A stretch of DNA of 64,000 nucleotides from the NCBI RefSeq assembly GCF_021789315.1, contig NZ_CP084561.1:558001-622000 (forward strand), read 5' to 3'. Shown one piece after another: positions 7,788-16,361 of this stretch. The position numbers and the translations under genes were made by a program. Numbering within the stretch: position 1 is the first letter of the stretch; each line of letters starts with the position of its first letter. The notes under the pieces are model-generated. The model was not told the DNA's origin, searched no databases, and saw only the letters and a list, made by a program, of their open reading frames with translations. This DNA comes from Arthrobacter sp. FW305-BF8. Its GTDB lineage: Bacteria > Actinomycetota > Actinomycetes > Actinomycetales > Micrococcaceae.

Positions 7788-9037
7788 AGATCTCAATGAT
7801 TTCGGAACACGCCAGTCCTTTGGCAGCGCTTGGCGGCGTGGATGCCGGCGGCCAGAACGTTCATGTGGCGGCCCTTTCGTCGGCACTGGCCCGTCGGGGC
7901 CATCGGGTAACGGTCTACACGAGGCGTGACTCGCCGGATTTGCCCGCGAGGGTGCGGGTGCATCCCCGGCTCGAGGTGGTACACGTGGACGCAGGGCCGG
8001 CCGAACATGTGCCCAAGGACGAGCTGCTGCCCTTCATGGGCGCCCTGGCGGATGGCGTGGTCCAGGACTGGGGCGACTCACCGCCGCACGTGGTGCACGG
8101 CCACTTCTGGATGTCCGGCGTCGCCGCGCTGGACGCCGCACGCCGCGAGCCTGGCGGATTCCGGGTTCCCGTGGTCCAGACCTTCCACGCACTGGGCACG
8201 GTTAAGCGGCGCCACCAGGGCGCCGCGGACACCAGCCCGGCCGAGAGGCGTTTCCTTGAACCGTCCGTGGGCCGGTCGGCTGACCGCATCGTGGCCACGT
8301 GTTCTGACGAGGTCTTCGAACTGCGGGCAATGGGAATTGATACCCGCAGGGTTTCCATCGCCCCCTGCGGGGTGGATCTGGACCTCTTCTCCAGTGACGG
8401 GCTGGCCGACGCTCCGGCCCGTTCGCATCGGATCCTTTCCGTGGGGCGGCTTGTTCCGCGCAAGGGCGTTGATCTGGTGATCCGTGCGCTGCCGTACCTG
8501 CTCAAGGAAGGGTTCGACGACGTCGAGCTGCTGATCGTGGGCGGCGGGGAGGACGCGGGCGGGCAGGATCCGGAGGCGCGCAGGCTGCTGGACCTTGCCC
8601 GGGACCTCGGCGTGGCGGACCATGTTGAGCTCCGGGGGCAGGTGGCCCGGGAGGCCATGCCCGGTATCTTCCGGAGTGCGGACGCTGTGGTCTGCACTCC
8701 TTGGTACGAGCCCTTCGGCATTGTTCCCCTTGAGGCCATGGCCTGCGGTGTTCCGGTAGTCGCCGCTGCGGTGGGAGGCCTGACAGACAGTGTGGTGGAC
8801 CGCGGAACCGGCCTGCATGTACCGCCGAAGGATCCCGAAGCCATCGCAGAGGCCGTCGGCACCCTGCTGGCCAACCCCGAACTGAGGGCCAAGCTCGGAC
8901 GGGCCGGCGAGCGGCGCGCGAAGGCCCGCTACTCCTGGAGCAGGGTCGCTGCCGAAACCGAAAAGGCCTACCAGCTGGCCATCGCAGGCACTGCGGACGC
9001 GGGCCGGCTGGAACCAATGGAAGGAGCGGCTCTGTGA
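7784..9037 (+). CDS. glycosyltransferase family 4 protein, second copy (MshA/sucrose-phosphate-synthase-like)
   Basis: A TTG at 7784 overlaps the previous TGA (TTGA) and has AAGGGA upstream; the protein begins MKISMISEHASPLAALGGVDAGGQNVHVAALSSALARRGH. GG(V)DAGGQNVHV is typical of GT4 enzymes of the MshA and sucrose-phosphate-synthase branch. The donor site is complete: ILSVGRLVPRKGVDLVI (residues about 207-223) and YEPFGIVPLEAMACGVPVVAAAVGGLTDSV (about 306-335), with both glutamates of the E-x7-E motif. Length 417 residues. Donor and acceptor are unknown. Inside the gmhB-hldE operon it is best read as part of the same glycan assembly line; a role in mycothiol synthesis is unlikely here. Confidence 0.85.
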   Translation: MKISMISEHASPLAALGGVDAGGQNVHVAALSSALARRGHRVTVYTRRDSPDLPARVRVHPRLEVVHVDAGPAEHVPKDELLPFMGALADGVVQDWGDSPPHVVHGHFWMSGVAALDAARREPGGFRVPVVQTFHALGTVKRRHQGAADTSPAERRFLEPSVGRSADRIVATCSDEVFELRAMGIDTRRVSIAPCGVDLDLFSSDGLADAPARSHRILSVGRLVPRKGVDLVIRALPYLLKEGFDDVELLIVGGGEDAGGQDPEARRLLDLARDLGVADHVELRGQVAREAMPGIFRSADAVVCTPWYEPFGIVPLEAMACGVPVVAAAVGGLTDSVVDRGTGLHVPPKDPEAIAEAVGTLLANPELRAKLGRAGERRAKARYSWSRVAAETEKAYQLAIAGTADAGRLEPMEGAAL

Positions 9038-9765
9038 CTGCGGAATCCCTGCGGGAGGCCGAACTTCCGGCCATGAACCAGGTTGGCATCTCTCCGGACC
9101 TTCCCCCCTCCCAGGACCAGTTCTCCTCCCAGGAGACGGGCAGGCAGAACGCCGGAGCGGGCTCGCGGGAGGCGGTGCGGACCCATCTGGAAAACGTCCT
9201 GCCTGCCCTGCGGTCCCTGGAACGCCAGGCCGACCGGCTGGCCGAATGGGGCGTGGAGCTGGCCCAGCGTTTGCTCAGCGGGCAGAAGCTGCTTGCTGCC
9301 GGGAACGGCGGGTCCGCTGCCGAAGCGCAGCACTTGACCGCGGAGCTCGTGGGCCGGTTTGATGGCGAACGGATGCCTTTTTCCGCGATCTCCCTGCACG
9401 CGGAAAGTTCGGCCGTCACGGCGATTGCCAACGACTACGGCTACGAGGAACTCTTCGCCCGGCAAGTCCGCGCCCACGGCAGGTCGGGGGACATTCTCGT
9501 GCTGCTGTCCACGAGCGGCCAGAGCCCCAACCTGCTCCGTGCAGCCGAGGCGGCGGCCAGACTGAACGTGACCACGTGGGCCCTGACCGGGCCGGCGCCC
9601 AATCCCTTGGCGTCCTGCTGCGATGAGGCTGTGGCCATCGATGCCATCTCCGCCAATGCTCAGGAAGGGCACCTGATCGCCCTCCATGCCATTTGCCGGG
9701 CCTTTGAAGCCGAGGTGGCCCGCAAAGGCCAGGTCAATGCCGGTCTGGAGGCTGATCGCGCATGA
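9034..9765 (+). CDS. gmhA: sedoheptulose-7-phosphate isomerase (phosphoheptose isomerase, SIS domain)
   Basis: A GTG at 9034 overlaps the previous stop (GTGA) and has AAGGAG upstream. The SIS domain shows LLAAGNGGSAAEAQHLTAEL (residues 85-104) and LLSTSGQSPNLLRAAEAA, then NAQEGHLIALHAIC. The zinc-binding His and Glu (AQHLTAEL) and the C-terminal Gln and His (AQEGH) of GmhA are present, which separates it from general SIS proteins. It would convert sedoheptulose 7-phosphate to D-glycero-D-manno-heptose 7-phosphate, the first step to ADP-heptose. The 243 residues include a Ser/Gln-rich N-terminal extension of about 45 residues absent from E. coli GmhA. Its stop overlaps the hldE start. Confidence 0.88.
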   Translation: MTAESLREAELPAMNQVGISPDLPPSQDQFSSQETGRQNAGAGSREAVRTHLENVLPALRSLERQADRLAEWGVELAQRLLSGQKLLAAGNGGSAAEAQHLTAELVGRFDGERMPFSAISLHAESSAVTAIANDYGYEELFARQVRAHGRSGDILVLLSTSGQSPNLLRAAEAAARLNVTTWALTGPAPNPLASCCDEAVAIDAISANAQEGHLIALHAICRAFEAEVARKGQVNAGLEADRA

Positions 9766-11135
9766 GGATCACTGTGGTGGGCGACGTTTTGCTGGACGTG
9801 GACCTTTCGGGTGAGGCAACACGGTTGTGCCCCGACGCGCCGGTGCCGGTGGTGGACGTCTCCGAGGTCCGGCGCCGGGCCGGCGGCGCCGGGCTCGTGG
9901 CCCGCATGCTGGCCCAGGACGGCCACCCTGTCACGTTGGTGACGGTGCTTTCCGACGACGACGCCTCCCTGGCACTGGAGGGCGCGCTCGCCGGCGTACG
10001 GGTTGTCTCCGGGCCCTCCGGCGCCAGAACCCCTGTTAAGACCCGGATCCGCGCGGGTCGCCAGCCGGTGGTGCGGGTGGATGAGGGATGCGGGCGGCCG
10101 GAAGTGCCGGAGGCCACCGCGGGTATGCTCAGGGCGCTGGACCAGGCCGAGGTCATCATCGTGGCCGACTACGGCAGGGGCCTTGCCGCAAACCCGGAGA
10201 TCCGCGAGCTGCTCGAGGCCCGCGCCGCCGACATCCCGATCGTATGGGATCCGCACCCGTCCGGCGCCGTCCCGGTGCGCGGCGTGGCCGTGGTGACGCC
10301 GAATCTTTCCGAGGCGGCCAAGGCTGCGGAATCCGGCACGGGAACGTATGCGGCGATTGCCGCCGTCGGCAGCGCCCTCGGCAAAACACTGCTGGACCGC
10401 TGGCAAAGCCAGGCGGTCCTCGTGACCATGGGGGAGCAAGGTGGACTGCTGTCCCGGAACGACACAGCACCCGTGACCATACCGGCCCCTCCCACCGAGG
10501 TCACGGATCCCTGCGGCGCCGGCGACCGGCTCGCGGCCAGCCTTGCCGTGCACCTGGCCGAGGGACGCAGCCTCGGCGACGCCGCGGAACTCGCGATCAA
10601 TGAAGCGGCTGCCTTCCTCGGCGCCGGCGGAGTAGCCTCCCTGCCCGACCGCCACCGGCCGGTCTGGCACCACAGCCCCGAGGAAGACGCCCTGGACCTT
10701 GCCCGGCGGGTGCGCGCCAACGGAGGAACGGTCGTGGCCACGGGAGGCTGCTTCGACCTGCTGCATGCCGGCCATGCCCGCACGCTGGCGGCTGCGAGGG
10801 ACCTTGGTGACTGCCTGATCGTGTGCCTGAACTCTGACGAGTCGGTGCGCCGGATCAAGGGTGAGCAGCGGCCGATTGTGAGCCAGCAGGACCGGGCGGA
10901 GCTTTTGCTGGCACTTGAGTGCGTGGACGCTGTCCTGGTTTTCGGGGAGGACACCCCGGAGGCATGCTTGGAGACACTGCGGCCGGACGTCTGGGTGAAG
11001 GGCGGCGATTACCGCGCATCGGAGCTGCCCGAGGCAGGCCTGGTCGCGGGCTGGGGCGGGCGCTGTGTGACGGTGCCGTTCCACCAGGCCCGGTCCACGT
11101 CAGTCCTCGCGGATGCACTGGCGAAGGTCAGTTGA
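9762..11135 (+). CDS. HldE-like bifunctional heptose kinase / nucleotidyltransferase, first paralog
   Basis: The ATG at 9762 overlaps the gmhA stop. Residues 1-290 form a PfkB/ribokinase fold starting ITVVGDVLLDVDLSGEATRLCPDAPVPVV, with the anion-hole GAGD in TDPCGAGDRLAAS. Residues 320-457 form a nucleotidyltransferase with GGCFDLLHAGH (HxGH), CLNSDESVRRIKGEQRP and VWVKGGDY. In E. coli HldE these domains phosphorylate heptose 7-phosphate at C1 and then add AMP to heptose 1-phosphate. The kinase half is divergent: the usual GGAANVA is AGGAGLVA. It may use a different sugar or have weakened kinase activity. It ends the gmhB operon. A second, more canonical HldE lies at 14737. Confidence 0.82.
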   Translation: MRITVVGDVLLDVDLSGEATRLCPDAPVPVVDVSEVRRRAGGAGLVARMLAQDGHPVTLVTVLSDDDASLALEGALAGVRVVSGPSGARTPVKTRIRAGRQPVVRVDEGCGRPEVPEATAGMLRALDQAEVIIVADYGRGLAANPEIRELLEARAADIPIVWDPHPSGAVPVRGVAVVTPNLSEAAKAAESGTGTYAAIAAVGSALGKTLLDRWQSQAVLVTMGEQGGLLSRNDTAPVTIPAPPTEVTDPCGAGDRLAASLAVHLAEGRSLGDAAELAINEAAAFLGAGGVASLPDRHRPVWHHSPEEDALDLARRVRANGGTVVATGGCFDLLHAGHARTLAAARDLGDCLIVCLNSDESVRRIKGEQRPIVSQQDRAELLLALECVDAVLVFGEDTPEACLETLRPDVWVKGGDYRASELPEAGLVAGWGGRCVTVPFHQARSTSVLADALAKVS

Positions 11136-11191
11136 ACTGTGTCACCTGAACTGCAACACGATCTTGTTAAGACCCAACCGAAAGGAACACC

Positions 11192-11893
11192 ATGACTGAA
11201 TCGACTTTCCGGCCCGGCCGGGTCCTGGTAACCGGCGGCGCCTCCGGTCTGGGGGCCGCCGTCGTTGATGCCGTGCTGAAAGCCGGGGGAACACCGGTGG
11301 TGCTGGACCGGGACATCCGGAACGTTGCGGCTGCGAAGGCTTTCGAGGTGGACGTCTCAGACCGCGTTGCCGTGACTGAAGCTGTCCGGCAGGCAGCCGA
11401 GACACTGGACGGGCTGGATGCCGTCGTCACCGCGGCGGGCATCGACCGGTGCGGCAAGCTGGAGGACGTGGCGGCGGAGGAATGGGAACGCGTCATCGGC
11501 GTCAACCTGATGGGCACAGTGTCCGTTGTGCGGGCGGCGCTTCCGTATCTGAAGGAGTCCCGGGGGCGGGTGGTCACCATTGCGTCCACGCTGGGCAAGC
11601 GGGCATTGCCGGAGGCCACCGCCTATTGCGCCTCAAAATTTGGGGTAGTGGGCTTCAGCCATTCGCTGGCGGCTGAGACGGGCGGTCAGATCGGCGTGAC
11701 CACCATGATTCCCGGCGGCATGAAGACCCGCTTCTTTGATGACCGGGCAGAGCAGTACAAGCCGCAGGACGACTCACGCCTGAACGACCCCGGCAACGTG
11801 GCCCAGGCGATTCTGTTCGCACTGTCCCAGCCCGCCGGCTGCGAGGTCCGGGAAATGCTTATCTGCCACGAAGAAGAGGGCTCGTGGCCGTGA
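11192..11893 (+). CDS. short-chain dehydrogenase/reductase
   Basis: The ATG at 11192 follows AAAGGA at about 6 bases; a 56-bp gap separates it from hldE, so it may be in the same transcript. The 233-residue classical SDR has the cofactor motif VTGGASGLGAAV (residues 12-23), TAAG in place of NNAG (near 84), and the active-site YCASK (near 149). The classical fold excludes HldD, which is an extended SDR. In context it may oxidise or reduce a sugar or NDP-sugar made by the cluster. Substrate unknown. The last 35 bp overlap the 3' end of the convergent GT9 gene. Confidence 0.82.
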   Translation: MTESTFRPGRVLVTGGASGLGAAVVDAVLKAGGTPVVLDRDIRNVAAAKAFEVDVSDRVAVTEAVRQAAETLDGLDAVVTAAGIDRCGKLEDVAAEEWERVIGVNLMGTVSVVRAALPYLKESRGRVVTIASTLGKRALPEATAYCASKFGVVGFSHSLAAETGGQIGVTTMIPGGMKTRFFDDRAEQYKPQDDSRLNDPGNVAQAILFALSQPAGCEVREMLICHEEEGSWP

Positions 11894-13052
11894 GCTGGAG
11901 CACGTCCTCGTAGACCTCGGCGGGTTCGACGGCCTTCACGGTGGACTCGTCATGAGGACACCGTGGGGCCGTCCATCCGACCTGCGTAATATCCACGCCG
12001 CACACCTCGCAGCGCGTGGCCCAGCCCAGGCGGATCCGGTGCAGGCTGCGCCCCAGCGGTGCGGCATTGATGGCGTTGCCCGTCCAGTAGATGCCCACAG
12101 TGGGTGTGCCCAGGGCCTGGGCCAGGTGGCGGGGTCCGCTGTCGTTGGCCAGCACGACGTCGCTGCCCGCGAGCAGTGCCGCGAGCTCGCCCAGGCTGAG
12201 CTTGCCGGCGAGTGACTCTACGGCCGGTCGGGCAGCGTCGGACCGGTCTGTGGGGGCATCTTCGACGGCGAGTTCCACCACCGTTTCGGCCAGTTCCTTT
12301 TCACTGCTGTCGCCGACCACAAGAACCCGGAAGCCGTCGTCGGCGGCCTTCCGCGCCACCGCGGCGAAGCGTTCGGCGGGCCAGCGCCGTCGCGGATCCG
12401 TCGCGCCCGGATGGATCACGAGTGTCGGGTGGTCTCCGGGCCCGCCGTTCCCCAAGGGCAGGTCCTGCTCGAGTTGCTGGCCAAATTCCGGCAGCGCCTG
12501 GAGTCTGGCTTCGAGCTCGCGGGGAGGGGCACCGGCAAATCCTGCCACCTCGAGGGCCCGGAGCGGTTCGTGCTGGTAATACAGGTACGGCACGGTACGC
12601 TCCAGCGGCTCCGCATCCGGGGTCCTGGTGCCCACGGTGTGCCGGGCTCCGAGCCGGAGCAGGAAGGGATTTGAGTAGCGCCCGCCGCCGTGCAGCTGGA
12701 CGGCGAGGTCGAAGTTCCTGGCGCGCATTTCGGTGAAGAACTTTTCCAGTTCGTCGTCGTCCTCCGGCCCTGGACGGACACCTTCGGAAAAAGGCAGGAT
12801 CACGGTCTCATCCGCCGGTCCCATGGTCTGGGACAGCAGCTCAGCATGAATTGGCGTGCCCAGCAGGGTGACGCTGGCGTCCGGATAAGCGGCCTTTAGG
12901 GCAGCCACCGCGGGAAGGGCAAACATCAGGTCACCCAGCCCGCCGCCACGGAGAACGGCGATGCGGGAGACACCGCTGAAGGCTTCCAAAACCGGGCCGA
13001 TTCCTTGGCCCGTGATGCGCGCTCCGCCGAAGTCGGCGTTGATGAGTTCCAT
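11859..13052 (-). CDS. glycosyltransferase family 9, third copy
   Basis: The ATG at 13052 is chosen for GAGAGG at about 9 bases; an in-frame ATG 14 codons upstream has no such site. The 397-residue protein starts with GVSRIAVLRGGGLGDLMFALPAVAALKAAYP, a standard GT9 motif, and has LVIHPGATDPRRRWPAERFAAVA plus VVLANDSGPRHLAQALGTPTVGIYW in the donor half. Near the end is a Cys/His set, CEVCGVD followed 12 residues later by CPHD, possibly a zinc site and typical of this subgroup. It is convergent with the SDR (35-bp overlap) and divergent from the aldehyde dehydrogenase. It is probably another heptosyl- or hexosyltransferase of the island. Confidence 0.85.
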   Translation of the reverse strand: MELINADFGGARITGQGIGPVLEAFSGVSRIAVLRGGGLGDLMFALPAVAALKAAYPDASVTLLGTPIHAELLSQTMGPADETVILPFSEGVRPGPEDDDELEKFFTEMRARNFDLAVQLHGGGRYSNPFLLRLGARHTVGTRTPDAEPLERTVPYLYYQHEPLRALEVAGFAGAPPRELEARLQALPEFGQQLEQDLPLGNGGPGDHPTLVIHPGATDPRRRWPAERFAAVARKAADDGFRVLVVGDSSEKELAETVVELAVEDAPTDRSDAARPAVESLAGKLSLGELAALLAGSDVVLANDSGPRHLAQALGTPTVGIYWTGNAINAAPLGRSLHRIRLGWATRCEVCGVDITQVGWTAPRCPHDESTVKAVEPAEVYEDVLQLTATSPLLRGR

Positions 13053-13181
13053 GGTGTCAGCCCTCTCGGCTCCGTCGTTGAGGTCGGGATGCATTCAGGT
13101 CAGGATGGGTTATGTGGAGCCACCCTACGGTGCATCGGCACCGTATTGCCAGCTCGGGATACCCTGCCCGCCACCGCGCCG

Positions 13182-13207
13182 GGACCCGGCCCGCCATCTC
13201 TGGAAAC
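13182..13207 (-). promoter_or_regulatory. candidate SigB-type promoter for the third GT9 gene
   Basis: On the minus strand GTTTCC (13207-13202), a 14-base spacer and GGGTCC (13187-13182) resemble GTTTAA-N14-GGGTAT. It would give a leader of about 120 bases to the ATG at 13052. Pattern match only. Confidence 0.3.
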
Positions 13208-13222
13208 TCCTGCCGCAGCCGG

Positions 13223-13248
13223 GTGTAAACCTTTCGACGCCGGGGTAC
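13223..13248 (+). promoter_or_regulatory. candidate SigB-type promoter for the aldehyde dehydrogenase-hldE2 operon
   Basis: GTGTAA (13223-13228), 14 bases, then GGGTAC (13243-13248): 10 of 12 positions fit GTTTAA-N14-GGGTAT, the best match in the island. The start codon lies 64 bases downstream of the -10. Confidence 0.4.
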
Positions 13249-13312
13249 GGTCACCTCAGAGAGGGCAGGAATCGACGCCCGGCAGGCACAGGCCAACCCA
13301 GTGAGGAGCCAC

Positions 13313-14740
13313 ATGCAATCGACCATCACCAGCAAGCTGGCCAATGCGGAAGACATGCTCATCATCCTCAACCCGCGAACAGGGGAAACCGTCGGCAGCC
13401 TTTCCGTCGCCGGCGCAGATGACGTGGCGGGAGCCGTGGCAGCTGCCCGCGCGGCCCAGCCCGGCTGGGCTGCCACGCCGCCAGGGGAGCGGGGAAAGCT
13501 GTTGCGCGAGGCTGCCAGGGCCTTGGAGGCCGCCGGCGCCGAGCTTGCGGAACTGAATGCCCAGGAGACCGGCCGTCCGGTGGAGGAGGCCCTTGCCGGC
13601 ATTGCCGCCGGTGTTTCCACACTGGAGCAGTACGCGGAACTAGGTCCGGTCCACCGGGGCCACAGCCTTCGCGGCAACGTGCTGGCGGCGGATTACACCG
13701 TCGCCGAGCCGCGCGGCGTGGCCGTCTTGCTGACGCCGTGGAACGACCCCGTGGCCGTGGCCTGCGGACTCATTGGCGCCGCCCTGGTTACCGGGAACAC
13801 CGCCATTCACAAGCCGAGCGAGCGCTGCCCCCACCTGGGAAAGCTGCTGGGGGAGGCGCTGGCGCCGGTCTTTCCGCCCAACGTGCTGGTCACGCTGACC
13901 GGAGGGGCCGACGTCGGGACCCTCCTCACGCAGCAGCCGGACGTTGATATGTTCGCCCACGTCGGGTCCAGCGCGACCGGAGACCGGATTGCACGGGCGG
14001 CGGTACTGACGGGTGCCTATGTCATCAGGGAAAACGGCGGGAACGATCCGCTGCTGGTGGACGCGGACGTGGATCCCGGCTGGGCCGCGGAGCAGGCAGC
14101 GATCGGGGCCTTCAGCAACAGCGGGCAGATCTGCACGTCGGTGGAGCGGATCTACGTCCACGCGTCCATCGCCGAACCGTTCTGCCAGGCTCTCGTGGAG
14201 CAGGCCAGGGACCACAACCGGGAGAACCGGCTGGCGCCGCTCGTAGACACGAGGATGCGGGACGCCGTGCATGGGCACGTGACCGAGGCACTGCAGCTGG
14301 GCGCGCGGGCAATGGAGGGCGGCACTGTCCCGGACGGGCCTGGTGCGTTCTACCCGGCCACGGTCCTCGTGGATTGCATAGAGGCCATGGACGCCATGTC
14401 CGAGGAGACGTTCGGCCCCGTGGCGCCGGTGCGCGTGGTGAAAAGCTTCGAGGAAGGGCTCACGCTCGCCGCGGCCGGCCGGTACGGCCTTGCCGCCACC
14501 GTCCTGACGGGCAGCATCGCCCACGCCCAGCAGGCGGTCGCCGCGCTGCCGGTGGGGACTGTCAAGGTCAACGAGGTGTTCGGTGGCGCACCCGGCGGGG
14601 CCGCCCAGCCCCGGGGCGAAAGCGGGCACGGGTTTGGCTACGGACCCGAACTCCTGGACGAATTCAGCCGGGTCAAGGTGGTGCACATCGCTGCGCCGCC
14701 TGCGCCGGCAGCTCGTGACGTCAATGGGGCAGCGTCATGA
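13313..14740 (+). CDS. aldehyde dehydrogenase family protein coupled to hldE
   Basis: The ATG at 13313 has GAGGAG at 6 bases; an in-frame GTG 4 codons upstream overlaps that site. The 475-residue enzyme shows the ALDH fold: LLTPWNDPVAVACG, the NAD-site Ser-Thr region, general-base Glu240 in RENGGNDP and nucleophile Cys274 in NSGQICTSVERIYV, 34 residues apart as usual. The common ELGGK is ENGGN here, a change seen in some aldehyde-dehydrogenase-like subgroups. It oxidises an aldehyde with NAD(P). Its stop overlaps the hldE2 start (ATGA), which is unusual and suggests a role in the same pathway, perhaps oxidation of a sugar aldehyde. The substrate is not known. Confidence 0.82.
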   Translation: MQSTITSKLANAEDMLIILNPRTGETVGSLSVAGADDVAGAVAAARAAQPGWAATPPGERGKLLREAARALEAAGAELAELNAQETGRPVEEALAGIAAGVSTLEQYAELGPVHRGHSLRGNVLAADYTVAEPRGVAVLLTPWNDPVAVACGLIGAALVTGNTAIHKPSERCPHLGKLLGEALAPVFPPNVLVTLTGGADVGTLLTQQPDVDMFAHVGSSATGDRIARAAVLTGAYVIRENGGNDPLLVDADVDPGWAAEQAAIGAFSNSGQICTSVERIYVHASIAEPFCQALVEQARDHNRENRLAPLVDTRMRDAVHGHVTEALQLGARAMEGGTVPDGPGAFYPATVLVDCIEAMDAMSEETFGPVAPVRVVKSFEEGLTLAAAGRYGLAATVLTGSIAHAQQAVAALPVGTVKVNEVFGGAPGGAAQPRGESGHGFGYGPELLDEFSRVKVVHIAAPPAPAARDVNGAAS

Positions 14741-16254
14741 CCGCCGAACCGGTGCTTTCGGAGCAGCGCGGCCTTGCGGCGTGGCTTCCCCGGAGGCTGG
14801 CCCAGGAACATCCTGCCGTCACTGTGGTGGGCGACTTCATGCTCGACGGCTGGTGGAGCGGCACGATCGACAGGATGTGCCGCGAGGCCCCGGCTCCCGT
14901 GGTGGACATCGCCCGGCGTGACTTTGCCCCCGGCGGTGCCGCCAACACCGCTATGAACCTGGCCGCACTCGGCGCCCGCGTCAGCGTAGCCGGAATCATC
15001 GGAGCGGACGACGCCGGCGCGGAACTTCGGCGCCAACTGGTCGCCGCGGGGGTGGACACCACGCTGCTCACCGAACACCCGGACATGGCCACCCCTACCA
15101 AAATCCGGATCAGCAGCGGCGGGCAGGTCCTCTTGCGCTTCGACGACACCGCGGCAACCGTCCCGCCCGACGCCTTGGCGACGTTCGAGGCCGCGGTTCC
15201 TGCCGCCGTCGGACGCCAGAACGCGGTGGTGATCTGCGACTACGGAACGGGCGTCCTCGCAGAACCGGTCCGCGCCCGGCTCATAGAGTCCCTGGCCGGG
15301 CGCGGGCAGGGAACGCTTGTGGTGGTGGACGCGCACGATCCGCGCCCGTGGGCCGGACTGGAGCCGGACCTGGCCACGCCCAACGCGCAGGAGGCCGCCC
15401 GGATGCTTGACCTCCGGCTGGGCAGCGGGCCCGAGCGCGCGGCCGTGGTGACCGAGCACGCCGGCGAGCTGCTGCAGGCGACGGGAGCACGCGCCGTCGT
15501 GGTCACGCTGGACCGGGACGGGACGGTCCTCATTCCAGCCGCCGGAAATCAGCACCGGACGTGGGCACGGCCTGCCACCGAGAAGCAGGCCTCCGGTGCA
15601 GGCGACACGTTCGTGGCTGCCTTGACCCTGGCGCGTGCGGCGTCACTGCCGCTGTCGGCCAGCCTGGACCTGGCGCAGGCCGCTGCGGATGTGGTGGTCC
15701 ACCATCCCGGGACGTCGGTGTGCGGCACGGACGAGCTGGGCCGCTACCTGGAAAGCTTCGGGGACGCCGCCCTGACCGCTGACGAACTGGAGCGGCACAT
15801 CCGTGCCCACCGCAACGACGGCCAGCGCGTGGTGCTGACCAACGGGTGTTTCGACGTCTTGCACCGCGGACATACCCGTTACCTGAACCAGGCCAAGCAG
15901 CTCGGCGACGTCCTGGTGGTGGCTCTCAACAGTGACGACTCCGTCCGGAAGCTCAAGGGGCCGGGCCGTCCCATCAACAGCGTGGCGGACCGGGCGGCCG
16001 TGATCGCCGCCCTGAGCTGCGTGGACTACGTGACCGTCTTCGACACCGCAACGCCCATTCCCCTGATCGAACAGCTGCGCCCGGAAATCTACGCCAAAGG
16101 CGGGGATTACACGCCGGAGATGCTGGCCGAAACCGAAGCCGTGGAGGCGTACGGCGGCACGGTCACCATCCTCGACTACGTGGCTGAGCGTTCCACCACG
16201 GCGATGGTCCAGCGCATCCGCAACGGCGAGGGCGCCCCTGTCCCGGAGGGGTAA
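14737..16254 (+). CDS. hldE: bifunctional heptose-7-phosphate kinase / heptose-1-phosphate adenylyltransferase, canonical paralog
   Basis: The ATG at 14737 overlaps the aldehyde dehydrogenase stop. The PfkB kinase domain (residues 25-330) has VTVVGDFMLDGWWSGTIDRMCREAPAPVV, FAPGGAANTAMNLAALGA and the catalytic SGAGDTF, all close to HldE of LPS-making bacteria. The nucleotidyltransferase domain (365-500) has VLTNGCFDVLHRGHTRYL, ALNSDDSVRKLKGPGRP and IYAKGGDY. Length 505 residues versus about 477 in E. coli. It is expected to make heptose 1,7-bisphosphate and, after GmhB action, ADP-heptose (CDP or GDP cannot be excluded). With gmhA and gmhB upstream the pathway is complete except for the HldD epimerase. 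Confidence 0.9.
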   Translation: MTAEPVLSEQRGLAAWLPRRLAQEHPAVTVVGDFMLDGWWSGTIDRMCREAPAPVVDIARRDFAPGGAANTAMNLAALGARVSVAGIIGADDAGAELRRQLVAAGVDTTLLTEHPDMATPTKIRISSGGQVLLRFDDTAATVPPDALATFEAAVPAAVGRQNAVVICDYGTGVLAEPVRARLIESLAGRGQGTLVVVDAHDPRPWAGLEPDLATPNAQEAARMLDLRLGSGPERAAVVTEHAGELLQATGARAVVVTLDRDGTVLIPAAGNQHRTWARPATEKQASGAGDTFVAALTLARAASLPLSASLDLAQAAADVVVHHPGTSVCGTDELGRYLESFGDAALTADELERHIRAHRNDGQRVVLTNGCFDVLHRGHTRYLNQAKQLGDVLVVALNSDDSVRKLKGPGRPINSVADRAAVIAALSCVDYVTVFDTATPIPLIEQLRPEIYAKGGDYTPEMLAETEAVEAYGGTVTILDYVAERSTTAMVQRIRNGEGAPVPEG

Positions 16255-16265
16255 ACTGCCGGCGT

Positions 16266-16309
16266 GGCCTGCCGCCGCCCGCCGGAGGGCAAGCTCTGGC
16301 CGGCAGGCC
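16266..16309 (+). terminator. GC-rich hairpin after hldE, possible terminator
   Basis: ggcctgccg (16266-16274) pairs with cggcaggcc (16301-16309), a 9-bp stem with a 26-base GC-rich loop, 11 bases after the hldE stop. No T run follows, so it may act as a weak or Rho-assisted terminator. Confidence 0.4.
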
Positions 16310-16361
16310 CCTTCACCCCGGTCAACTAGGCTTGAAGCATGACGGAAGCGGCGGGGAACTG

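Noticed and set aside
5997..7886. 629-residue minus-strand frame
   Set aside because: Antisense to two glycosyltransferases; composition is that of a GC shadow.
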